DNA of 64,000 nucleotides from Acanthosepion pharaonis. Its lineage: Eukaryota > Mollusca > Cephalopoda > Sepiida > Sepiidae. A program made the translations under genes and the position numbers. The notes beneath the pieces were generated by a model. That model was not told where the DNA came from, did not search any database, and worked only from the letters and a program-made list of their open reading frames with translations. Below are positions 43,959 to 54,146 of the stretch, in pieces. The first letter of the stretch is position 1, and each line of letters begins with the position of its first letter. The stretch is from the NCBI GenBank assembly GCA_903632075.3, contig CAHIKZ030002622.1, positions 1,385,001 to 1,449,000 of the forward strand. The letters are read 5' to 3'.

Positions 43959-44427
43959 GGAAGGTTACTGAATAAAATAATCAAACGAAGGTTGGTAATG
44001 AACAATAATACTTTGGACAAGAACGATATATATAAGATTCGCCAGCGGCGCGTAGAAGTAGTCAACTGCTAGAAGTGAGCCAGGTAAATTCCACAATGAA
44101 TCCCCAACTGCAGGATAACTACTAACTGCCCCACGCGGTCAAATTTGGCACAAGGCTGAATTTAATATGGGGTATCCGAGCACGTAGGCTCGGACAAAAA
44201 ATCCCCGTAAACCCCGTTTAAAACGAGGTCGGGTAGTTGTGTCACAAGACGAGACTCTGCCCTTCGGCATAGCCACGTCTGGGGATCCTCTCTGCCTGGA
44301 GGCAGAGAGTTTGACCAGCACAGCTGGAGACGAATCTCCAACTGTAGACCAACATCCAGTATTTACTACTGTATTTATGTGAATCAGGACATACCCATTA
44401 TTGTTCGTAAGTGTGCTGCAACAGTAC
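43959..44427 (+). mobile_element. LTR-like insertion related to the solo LTR
   Basis: Contains tttggcacaaggctgaattt, gagcacgtaggctcggac and gactctgcccttcggcatag, matching the inverted 44784-45418. Candidate 5-bp duplication cctag at 43954-43958 and 44428-44432, but ends lack canonical TG...CA, so borders are uncertain. Confidence 0.6.
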
Positions 44428-44783
44428 CCTAGAAATTTCAATTGCTTTTCTGATTCTAAGTATGTGTTCATTTGTTTCCATTTTCTCTAAAACTTTGTCG
44501 TTACTCACGTGTTTAATCCATTGTATTCTCAGCATCTTTCTGTAGAACCATATTTCCGTTGCTTCCAGTTTTCTCTTCATCTGTGGACAGAATGTTCAAG
44601 ATTCATTACCATATACAAGGATGGATATCAATTAGAAAACCAGCACCTTTTTTCTTTCTTTCTAACGGAATATTTCTGTACTTTACTTAGATTTTGAAAT
44701 GCATCTTGTTTGGATCTCGGTGTCACAAATTCCATTCTCTTTTAAAACACTTCTTAGGTATTTAAATTTTTGTACTTGTTAAT

Positions 44784-45418
44784 TGTTATGGGATTTTACC
44801 CATAATAACGTAATGGACTATTCCATACGTAATAAATACTGCACTTCAAGAGGAAGCAGGGAGTTCAGACTGAACTCCCTGCTTCCTCTTGAGGTGCAGT
44901 TTGGCTGATCGGCTGATCGGTTGAACTCTCTGCCTTCGGGCGGGGAGGAACCCGATCGAGGCTACGCCGAAGGGCGGAGTCTCTTTTGGGGAGGTAAACC
45001 GACCCTGAACCCGTTTATACGGGTTTTAAAAGGGCATATTTTTGGCCGAGCCCACGGGCTCGGAGATCTCACGGGCTCGGCGATCCCACGTTAAACCGGC
45101 CTTGTGCCACATGATGCCCTCGTGGGGGGGGGGGTGACTAAATACTGTTCAGTATGAAGTCTGGAGTGAGGTCCGTCAGAAGTCCGTCAGGAGTCCGTCA
45201 GGAGTCAGTCAGAGCGAGCGAGTCAGTCAGTTGAGTCAGAAGCAGTCCGAAACAGAGTTGCGTTCAGACAAGCCTGATTGTTCGTACTAACACTTTCTAC
45301 TTCTCTGTATATATTTCTGTTTGTAATATATCTGTGTTATTCCATATACATGTTCGAGTTCTTCTTTATTGGTTCTACCTTGGAATATCACCGTGGTACA
45401 AGGAACCGGACCATAACA
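44784..45418 (-). mobile_element. solo LTR with 5-bp TSD
   Basis: Ends TGTTATGG...CCATAACA (inverted termini of 8 bp), flanked by ttaat at 44779-44783 and 45419-45423. It interrupts the RTE LINE. 635 bp, with no gag/pol. It contains several hairpins: a 63-bp palindrome (44838-44900), aacccg-tttata-cgggtt, and ccgagccc-ac-gggctcgg. No typical TATA or polyA signal was pinned down. Confidence 0.85.
44838..44900. repeat. 63-bp near-perfect palindrome inside the LTR
   Basis: Left arm 44838-44868 and right arm 44870-44900 pair over 31 bp with a single mismatch and a one-base loop. Core: aagaggaagcagggagttca. Confidence 0.9.
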
Positions 45419-46106
45419 TTAATTTTGGTATTTCCAATTTGTAAGTCGCATGTTGGACTGTTTCTTTTGCTGACAACTATACATTCTGTTTTTTTTTTTC
45501 TTACAATTGATGTTTATTTCTTTTTTTCTTGTTTTTTTTTTACTTCCTTCTGTAGCATTCCTACAATTTTCCTTCTGTGTCTAATATCAACGCTCTGTCA
45601 TATGCATATCTTATATTGGTAAGATTGTGGCGACCTATAATGAATCATGGTGGGGTTTCCATTTCTCTCAGGCTTGCTTTAAAAGATGTAAAAGCTGAAT
45701 AAATCTGGTGAGAAGAAGCATCCTTGTCTTACACCCCTTCCTATTTTTGCATATTTACTGAATTCATTTTCTATCCATATGCAGGCAGTCTGTTCCCGGT
45801 ATAGTATCCTTTCCAAATAAATCAAGTTTACTTAGCAGTTTTAAGCAGTTTTTGTAAAATACTTTATCAAATACTGTTGCATAATGTATAGAACAAGGTA
45901 ATACATCCTTTTGCATTTGTATTGCTCTGAGCATAAATATTGTGTTCTTGTTCTAGTGTTTTTAATAAAACCTTACTTTTTAAATAATTTACCTCATTTA
46001 ATTTTAGATCAGTAAATCTGTGTGTACAAATATGCTTGTTAATTGGTATACAAAGCAATAATGCACTTTGGCTCATCAAAGCTTGTCTCGTTGCTTTACC
46101 TGACAT

Positions 46107-46660
46107 GCAAATCTAGATTTTGTTCAATGATTGCAGCTTCATAGTCTTTATTCTCATTGTGACAATGTTTGCTGTTAGAAATGCATCCAAATTCAGGATC
46201 CTTGTTTTTTCATTTTTATTTTTGAGAATGCTTTCCATTTTCTTCCTGTCAACTCAATTCATGTCAAATTTCATTTTACTGCATTAAAGACCTGCAAATC
46301 TCGATTTTGTTCAATGATTGCAGCTTCACAGTCTTCATTCTCATTGTGACAATGTTTGCTGTTAGAAATGCATCCAAATTCAGGATCCTTGCTTTTTTCA
46401 TTTTTATTTTTGAGAATGCTTTCCATTTTCTTCCTGTCAACTCAATTCATGTCAAATTTCATTTTACTGCATTAAAGACCTGCAAATCTCGATTTTGTTC
46501 AATGATTGCAGCTTCACAGTCTTCATTCTCATTGTGACAATGTTTGCTGTTAGAAATGCATCCAAATTCAGGATCCTTGCTTTTTTCATTTCTTGTTTTC
46601 CTTTTGTAAGATCCCTTCAGTTTCTTTTCTGTGTCTGATATCAACACTCTTGTCATATGC
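46107..46660 (-). repeat. ~188-bp tandem repeat beside RTE sequence
   Basis: gcaaatctcgattttgttca recurs at 46107, 46294 and 46482. Units share tgacaatgtttgctgttaga and gcatccaaattcaggatcct almost perfectly. The last unit runs into RTE sequence (LISDTEKKLKGSYKRK on the minus strand). Confidence 0.85.
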
Positions 46661-47045
46661 ATATTTTGGCAAGATTATGGCGACCTATAATGAATCATGG
46701 TAGGGTTTCTATTTCTCCCAGGATTGCTTCACTGTAAAGGCTGAATAAGTCTGGTGAGAAGACACATCCTTGTCTTACACCCCTTACTTTTTTTACATAT
46801 TTACTGAATTTATTTTCTATCCGTTAACAGGTGGTCTGTTCCTAATATAAATTCTGGATTATTCTAATATCGTTCCCAAATAAATAAAGTTTAACTAGCA
46901 GTTTTAAGCAGTTCTTACATATAGTTCTGTGACATTTTATTAAATACTTTTGCATAATACATAAAACATCTTTTTGCATTTGTATTGCTTTATCTGGTAT
47001 CATCCTGAGCATAAATATGACATTCCTTGTTCCAGTGTCTCACGA
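46661..47045 (-). pseudogene. second RTE LINE reverse transcriptase segment
   Basis: Repeats 45630-45970 (gcgacctataatgaatcatg, cttgtcttacaccccttact, agcagttttaagcagttctt) in the same orientation. It encodes the decayed GVRQGC...SPDLF region. Confidence 0.7.
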
Positions 47046-47176
47046 ACGAGTGTGTCGTTAAATCAGAATTCAGTTCTTAGTCAATCGTTTAGAGTGTATT
47101 AAAATAGTGGCAAAATTCTAACCGTAGTACTGTTTATTTTTTTTCAAACTTGTTCAACCCCTGGAATCGTATTTAA

Positions 47177-47605
47177 CAGGACCGGATTTAGCCCTTACGA
47201 GGCTCCCTGGTTAATAGACTTCTGGGGCCCCTTCATTACCTATGTTCGCCTCACGTGTCTATAAAAAAGATATATTTTTACATGATGCTTTATTTGGTGT
47301 GAAACATGAAACACTTCAACTAAAAAGATACATAAAAAATCTACATGTATATAAAAAAGATGCATCAAAATCTAAATGGGCCACCTAAAACGGTCCCCAT
47401 AGAAATTGAAAGACCCACTCTAACTAGAGGGGCTTAATACTCTAAATTGTTTCAAAATAATTCAAAGGCGGCTCATCTGAAAATAAACAAATCTCATCTG
47501 TTTTTATATCTTTTCTTTGTATTTTTATCACGAGCCCAAGACTAGAAGTCTCTTGGACGTCCTTAGTGGCATCTGGGCTGTAACCCATATGCAAATCCGG
47601 CACTG
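47177..47605. mobile_element. hAT-like non-autonomous element
   Basis: Ends CAGGACCGGATTTAGCCC and, inverted, CAGTGCCGGATTTGCATATG. Flanking octamers gtatttaa and gttatagg match poorly. Interior tctggggccccttcatt. 429 bp, no ORF. Confidence 0.6.
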
Positions 47606-48415
47606 GTTATAGGCGCTATTTGAGTCTCTGAAACGACAAACATATTCTTTCTCTTTCTCTGTTTCCTCTTGTTTCCAGATAAAGAACGCTGTCGCCAGGG
47701 CGTGTTCGCTTCTTTGGTCCTCTGTTGACTGAACTTTCACATACAAGCACTTACACACACGCAAATACACGTTTCTCACCCAAACGAATAAGCACATTCT
47801 TATAGCTAGTTTTAACGTCTTTTTGTTTGATTTCTATTGTATATACATGTAATTCCTTTTGTTAATAAAATGCATTAATTGTCGTTTGTTTTGTGTTATC
47901 TAATTTTGCCCGGACTCTCATGAGTCCACCAATATTGTTTGCGGGACAAATCTTCCAGGAGCCCATATATATTTACTGTGGGGTTACAAAAGACGATTAT
48001 CTTCCTTTTGTGAAGATAAATCACATAGATCACGAGACAGCCGCTTAGTGACGTCTCTTCATACAATGACGAGAGTGGCCAGTCATTCAGTTTGTTCACA
48101 GAAGCCAAACCAAGTGGTTATTTTTTTAGCTTGGGTCAAAGAGTCTGGGCTGAGGTCAAATCTGCTCCCTCCAGCAAATGCTACAGTTTACAAGTCCATC
48201 GTTCCGTTTCCCTTTGGAAATATATCTTTCCCAGATATAGAAAGAAAATCCGGCTCGCAGTCCTCAATTTGGGAAAACCCAAGACTCTCTGTTTCCTCTT
48301 CGAGGAATATGTTATCGCCTGGGACATAGTAGATGAATCTGACCCATTTGATTCTGGAGTCCTAAACATGTCTTCTCCAGAAACAGAAGAATCTTCATAT
48401 TATATGTAAGACCCA
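47606..48415. other. no recognisable gene
   Basis: Several short overlapping ORFs without motifs. 47900-48060 has atgagtccaccaatattgtt and similar LTR-flavoured sequence, but no ends were found. Confidence 0.4.
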
Positions 48416-49755
48416 TTTTTTTTTGTTTCTCCTTACACTCTGATCGCTGTGTGATATATTATTATATATTATATATGTGATATATTATTCTCCGCGTGGG
48501 ACACGTGTATATATGTATACATAATTTTGTGTATGTCTTAGTGGTATAAGCAAAAACGATGATAATTTGCTGGCTACTACTATCGAGCGAACAGGGAAAT
48601 CGTCTTCTATTTAATCCTATGGCATTCTTCTGGGAGTGTCTTCTCACGAAAACTGACTTTCCCAGGCACCATAGCTCGGGATTCAGGGTTGGGTATTGGG
48701 GATTTGAGAACAGCAATGCAGGAGCGAACAGTGTGGAAAGGATTGTCAATGGAGTTCCGAGGAACCACGGGGAGGTTGAAGGATGATGATGATGAGTGGT
48801 ATAAAATATCTCTGAGAACAAAGTATGTTTGTAATTCCGTTTTTTTTCAGCCTTTCCCTTTCGTCAGTGAATTATGGATATAATAATGCCCATAATGGGT
48901 GAAATGCAAATGGGAATGACATCATTCGTCGCTAGCTTTCTCTTGTTATATTAATATAAATCGTCCACCCAGCTCGCCAACAAAGGAGGCGAATTTCGAA
49001 ACGCATGCGTTATTTCATATGAGGAATCTCCGAAAATCATCAAAAATTATTAATTTTGATTTATATTGCTTGAACGGGTGGTAGAAAGGTAGATAAAAGG
49101 ACTAACCATCAACTGCAAGAAGATAAAAATATGATCATCAGTAAGAAAAAAAAGCCCAAGATGAGAGTTAAGAATTACGAATTGTAGATGTCAACATCAA
49201 GGAATTACAGAAGATTAAATATATTTAAGAGTTTTGACAAAGGATCGAAAATGTGACACTGAAATCCGAGGTACGCATTAGACGAGCGAAAGATGCATTC
49301 CAAAAGTTAAGCAAAGTACTGAGAAACAGAAATAGATGAGTGGTATATAAGTCTCTCTGAGAACAATGTGTGATTGTCATTCCGTTTACTTCAGCCATTC
49401 CCTTCCGTCCGTGAATTGCAGTGTTATTATATCATGGATAAGATAATGCCCATAATGGGTGAAATGCAATGGGAGAATAAATCATTCTTTCCTAGCTTTC
49501 TGTTGTTATATTAGTATGAATCGTCCACCCAGCTCGCCAACAAAAGAGGTGAATCCCGAAACGCATGCGTTATTTCATATGAGAAATCACCGAAAATCAT
49601 CAACAATTATTAACTTTTGACTTGTATGGCTTTCATCTAATGTTTCTATGTGATTGTTAATACTGCATTTCATAATACAATTCAAGATAATATTGCTGCA
49701 ACGGTTAGGGTTAGTGCCAATAAAGCAAGTGAAATAATATGACAGAAATACTTGT
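48416..49755 (+). repeat. composite LINE-derived unit, locus 1
   Basis: Order C-B-A-B'. C (48416-48800) ends in a LINE ORF2 C-terminus. B (48800-49075) has ataatgcccataatgggtga and gaaacgcatgcgttatttca. A (49075-49345) is an RTE shard. B' (49345-49750) is a second B with an extra tail. 49075-49750 is nearly identical to 58495-59181. Confidence 0.75.
48545..48800 (+). pseudogene. LINE ORF2 C-terminal fragment
   Basis: The frame reads GIGDLRTAMQERTVWKGLSM followed by EFRG and a GATGAT run. DL..aM.dR..W is a recurrent ORF2 C-terminal pattern in molluscan non-LTR elements. A second copy is at 59300-59545. Confidence 0.55.
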
Positions 49756-49819
49756 CATGAATTAATAATCATGGACAATGCTTCATTTTAATAAATTTTA
49801 AGGTACTATTATTACTATT

Positions 49820-50085
49820 AGTAAGACTATTGAATATGCACGTAACGTATTATCAGCGGGAAAAGTGGGATCGGTGTGTCAATTTCAAATTCCAACCGAG
49901 TTCGTCGCGTTCGCTTTCTCAGAAATATTCTTGGAAAGGTATGAATCCACGTCTTCTCATTCCATCCCAGCTAGGGGTTAATAGCAGCACAGATTAGATT
50001 CTCTAACACTGGTTGGCAATCAGTCTTGGAGAAAGACAACTCTTGGGTGTGGCAATAGTAACTTCACCCATAAAAACAAACTTGC
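49820..50085 (+). mobile_element. tRNA-derived SINE, family A, variant body
   Basis: tttcaaattccaaccgagtt, ggaaaggtatgaatccacgt, gctaggggttaatagcagca, ggagaaagacaactcttgg. Confidence 0.7.
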
Positions 50086-50157
50086 TACAGGAACCACCGC
50101 AGTAACACCTAGCATGGTGAGTCGGTGCTCCTATACTTCCCAGCGGAGTCTACAAGG

Positions 50158-50437
50158 TTTACATTCTTCTTCTTCAAGACGTTGGCGAATATAGCTCTTC
50201 ACAATTTCCTGTCCTTTGTAGCGCATAGTAAATTATGTTTTTTTATTCTCTTAATCCCTTTTCTGCCATTCATGTGCACAAGCTCGTTAAGTAGGTTACG
50301 AACTGTTTCCTCTATCCCTCTTGCTTTTAATATGCCCTGTGAGTTTCAAATTCTCTAAGTCATCTTTCCTCATTATGTGTTCTAGAAATTTCAACTATCT
50401 CTCTCTGATGTTAAATATAAGTGTCCTTTTTATTTCC
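50158..50437 (-). pseudogene. RTE LINE C-terminal end, inverted neighbour
   Basis: ttcttcttcaagacgttggc, ctcttcacaatttcctgtcc, attatgtgttctagaaattt. It faces the plus-strand RTE copy starting at 50460, giving a head-to-head pair of truncated ends. Confidence 0.7.
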
Positions 50438-50843
50438 CTTGCTCGAATAACATATATACTGGAAAATAAAATAAATGCAAATTAAAAATCAGAGATACCA
50501 AAATTAAGCATGTACTAAAATTTAAATATCTTGGAAGTATTCTAACAGAGAAGAGAAAATGCGACAGTGAAATCCGATGACGCATTGGGAAGCTAAGCAA
50601 AGTATTAAGAGACATAAAACTTCGTTAGAAACAAAGAAAAGCTTGATGACCTGTTACGTGATATCTGTCCCCCCCATATGGTAGTGAATGCTGGACAATC
50701 TTGTGAAGAACATAGGGAAGAGACTTAAGGCAACAGAAATGTGGTTCTACAGAAAAAATTCTTAGGATACCATGGACCGAATATATGAAAAATGACGAGG
50801 TTTTAGAGAAAATGGAAACAAAAAGGAAACTTATACTTAACAT

Positions 50844-51709
50844 CTTTTTGTAATGTCAACGAATACTCTTTGTAGTAGAGACTTTGTAATCGCAGATACA
50901 ACTATAGTACGCTGTTGAACAATACTAGTGTCAGACGCCTCCGAATAACATTCGCACTAATAGTACTTGCTCGATAATACTCGGCCAAAAGAGAAATAGT
51001 ATAGTGAATACAGAATAGTGAATACAGGAATAGAAATGCAGATCCGAATAGTAATAGAGGATAGGATAGACGAATAGAAATAGACAGATCCGAATAGTAA
51101 TAGAGGATAGAGAAGAAATGCAGATCCGAATAGTAATAGAGGATAGACTAGAAATGCAGATCCGAATAGTAATAGAGGATAGAGGAGAAATGCAGATCCG
51201 AATAGTAATAGAGGATAGAGGAGAAATGCAGATCCGAATAGTAATAGAGGATAGACTAGAAATGCAAATCCGAATAGTAATAGAAATGGAATAGTAATAG
51301 AGGATAGAGGAGAAATGCAGATCCGAATAGTAATAGGAGGATAGATCGAATAGTAATAGAAATGCTAGAAATGCAGATCCGAATAGTAATAGAGGATAGA
51401 GGATAGACTAGAAATGCAAATCCGAATAGTAATAGAGGATAGAGGAGAAATGCAGATCCGAATAGTAATAGAGGATAGACTAGAAATGCAGATCCGAATA
51501 GTAATAGAGGATAGAGGAGAAATGAAGATCCGAATAGTAATAGAGGATAGAGGAGAAATAGTGATCAATTAGATACATGCTAGCTCCCATATATGCGTTT
51601 CCTCTATGGTCACGTGTTCTACTTCTAATTCAATAATGGGATTGCCTGTGTTTGCTCACTGGCGATCTCTATTCAAATTCGGCAGCGACGATTTATTCCT
51701 ATATAACAT
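50844..51709. mobile_element. 866-bp insertion carrying a 36-bp minisatellite
   Basis: The LINE is continuous across it. A candidate short duplication taacat is present at 50838-50843 and 51704-51709. Termini are not diagnostic. The centre is the minisatellite 51000-51560. Confidence 0.6.
51000..51560 (+). repeat. 36-bp minisatellite
   Basis: Unit gatagaggagaaatgcagat plus ccgaatagtaatagag, about 15 copies with deletions and a few rearranged units. Confidence 0.9.
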
Positions 51710-51837
51710 ATCAGAACGGGACAGTTGAAATTTCTGGGGAACATGGGCTTGAAAAATCTGAGACGCACAAAGAAGAAAGAAGGCAAGAGGGAAAAAAAGG
51801 AAAACTGGGTATAACATACCTGAGGAAATTAAGTAAA

Positions 51838-52104
51838 TACCTTTACGTGATAATACCATTGGGAAAGGTATGAATCCTCTTCTTCCTCAACTATGGGTAA
51901 ATAGCAGGACAGACCGGGTTTTGTAGCCTTGGATGGCAACTGGTCTACCGCAGAAAGAAATGGCAACCTAATGCGTGAAAAATCTGCATTGTCAGTCATG
52001 TATCGAAAGATACATGATCGCCTACGCGTGTATCACGCATGGCATATAACTTATCTATCTATCTCGGTGTGTTTACATCTTTTAATCTATCTGATTCTGT
52101 TCAC

Positions 52105-52161
<57 letters not shown>

Positions 52162-52395
52162 ATTCATTACATTCACTTAGGTGCTAATACCCATGGGAAA
52201 AGTATGGATTCTTTTCTCTCCCAGCTATGGGTAAATAGCAGGAGAGACCGGGTTCTGTAGCCTTGGATGGCAACTGGTCTACCGCAAAAAGAGATGGCAG
52301 CCTACTGCAGGAAAAAAATCTGCCTCGTCAGTCATGTATCGAAAGATACATGATCGCTTACGCGTGTATCACGCTTGGCACATAACTGACTGACT
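51838..52395 (+). mobile_element. two 3' halves of SINE family A around an (ATCT)n array
   Basis: Copies at 51838-52060 and 52162-52395 lack the tRNA head. Both contain the perfect hairpin tcatgtatc-gaaa-gatacatga (51996-52017; 52332-52353). (ATCT)n lies at 52106-52161. The second copy ends ggcacataactgactgactg. Confidence 0.85.
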
Positions 52396-52505
52396 GATGG
52401 CGGATCAGGGCTTAGGAGAAATAACGAAAAGATAGAATTTATTAGGGGGTAAAAAGGACAGGAAATTGCCTATATCTTGAGGGGATGCGGTGCATGAAGA
52501 AGAAG

Positions 52506-53644
52506 TACTTATTGGTTTCGAAAATGGCGTCTTTAGGTCGTGAGAAGAAATTGAAAGAGAGTGAAAATTCCACTGTAGCAAATCGTTAACGAACATCGCC
52601 ACACAGTAAATAGTAGCAGAAGCAACGATGATTCCCGTTCTGTATCATAATAATTAACTCACAGAACCATTACTGTCAACGCCAATTTATTACCAGTACA
52701 AGTACACGTCTACATCAACACCATTACTATGACTACCAGTTTTACCGCTTCCATCGCTACAACCAGGGGCATCAAGAAAAGCCGCCATCATAATCATTCA
52801 CTGACGTCAGACGGCATTCATTCTACGAGCGTCATGAAGGCAATAGCAACTGGACTGCAATAAATCATAATAAAGCATCAGCAAAGCAATAATTGTCGAG
52901 TCTTGGTAGGTATGATATTTATGAAGCTTACCTTAGTACAGCATAAGGTCATGTTGGGGATGGGAGATATAGAAGCAAGAAGATTGTGTTACAACTATTT
53001 AACAAATAGAGACAATCTACTTGCCTACAGGCCGTAAAAATCAGCATTGGAGAAACTGTCTCGAACACCGACCTATGACACAGGTGTGAAATACAGACCG
53101 TTGAGTTCTGTATTTTCCAAGCTTACCTAAGTAAGACACAAGGTCATTTGGAGGATATTAAGAATTATATTGTTGTTCTAGAATAGCTCGAACCCGTTTA
53201 ACACTCTGCCAAATGTCCTGGCTCATAGCCTTAAATAAGGGCTATTTAGTCTACGATTAAGGACTTCAGCAGTTGATTAATAAGTTGATACTAAGCTGAT
53301 TAATATTCGGACTGATCTGATTTCATTTCACTATACAGCATTTAAACCTCTTCTATTCCTTGTAAGTTGTCTTGTTAATTGTTTTGTAACATATGGTTCT
53401 GTGTTTTTTGTATGTATCCGTTGGCACCGGATACAGGTGCTGAATAAATATATTAAGCACTCATTCTTCTCTGTGTATCATTCCTCTCGACTATACAACA
53501 ATTGTTTTGTTCTAAGTTTCCATGTAAGCAGCGCCTGTATGCCTACCTTGAAAATCATCATTCGAAATTTTTTATTTGAGTGCGAACACTGACTTTTGAC
53601 ATAGGTCAGAATTAAAAAAAAAATATCTCCCGAGAATGATAGTT
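52506..53644. other. no recognisable feature
   Basis: Repeated theme: agcttaccttagtacagcataaggtcat (52925) and agcttacctaagtaagacacaaggtcat (53120), a loose direct repeat. No gene. Confidence 0.45.
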
Positions 53645-53815
53645 CAATAGGAGTAGACACATTCACCTATCGTTCGGTTCCCACTCCTCTTCGGTCTTTT
53701 GAACAGGAGTAGAGGTTTATCCCTTGTTTCCTGTTTAGGATTTGGTTTATGGTTCCTTCAAAAGTTTTTTCATTCTCCTTCATTCCTAGTCACGTTTTAG
53801 TCGTGAACTGATTAA
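53645..53815 (+). repeat. unclassified repeat E, copy 3
   Basis: aataggagtagacacattcacc, cggtcttttgaacaggagta, ctgtttaggatttggtttat, as at 9890-10060. Confidence 0.6.
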
Positions 53816-53828
53816 AAAAAAAAGATCT

Positions 53829-53829
53829 A

Positions 53830-53875
<46 letters not shown>
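53829..53875. repeat. (TA)n microsatellite
   Basis: About 22 TA units. Confidence 0.95.
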
Positions 53876-53877
<2 letters not shown>

Positions 53878-53950
53878 AAATATATTCTTAAGGTGTGCTA
53901 TATTTATGGGATAAAGTGCTCAATATCAGAGATAGAGTGTTTGTAAATAT

Positions 53951-54075
53951 AAAAGTGAACAGTGAAATCGACACTTAGAAGCGACAGGCTGTTTCATGCT
54001 AGACGCAATCGTCAGGCCAAGATTGTGTCTAGCATGAAACAGCCTGTCGCCTCTAAGTGTTGACTTCAATTTTCA

Positions 54076-54079
<4 letters not shown>
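53951..54079. repeat. long hairpin between two TA tracts
   Basis: Left arm 53951-54010 and right arm 54020-54079 pair over about 58 bp with few mismatches. Core gcgacaggctgtttcatgct. The loop is about 9 bp (gtcaggcca). (TA)n lies at 53829-53875 and 54078-54119. Confidence 0.85.
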
Positions 54080-54144
<65 letters not shown>

Positions 54145-54146
54145 AT
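54078..54146. repeat. (TA)n(TG)n microsatellite
   Basis: Starts at the end of the right hairpin arm. Confidence 0.95.

Larger units (their letters stand above)
43722..45975 (-). pseudogene. RTE LINE reverse transcriptase, split by two LTR-type insertions
   Basis: Segments on the minus strand: 43722-43958 (C-terminal end), 44428-44783 (KRKLEATEIWFYRKMLRIQW, HVSNDKVLEKMETNEHILRI) and 45419-45975 (GVRQGCFFSPDLFS-like text near 45745, upstream RT blocks). Removing 43959-44427 and 44784-45423 restores collinearity with other RTE copies. Many stops. Confidence 0.75.
50460..52505 (+). pseudogene. RTE LINE, twice interrupted
   Basis: Segments: 50460-50843 (KYLGSILTEK-like, KRLKATEMWFYRK-like), 51710-51837 (acagttgaaatttctgggga, RHIM-like) and 52396-52505 (atggcggatcagggcttagg to gcggtgcatgaagaagaag). 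Insertions are a minisatellite-bearing block (50844-51709) and SINE sequence (51838-52395). Confidence 0.75.

Noticed and set aside
48048..48410. Overlapping ORFs of 93-105 codons
   Set aside because: Two frames are open together with no family resemblance. Likely chance.
51365..51568. Repetitive ORF (SITIRICIS repeats)
   Set aside because: The 36-bp minisatellite is a multiple of three, so it stays open by chance.
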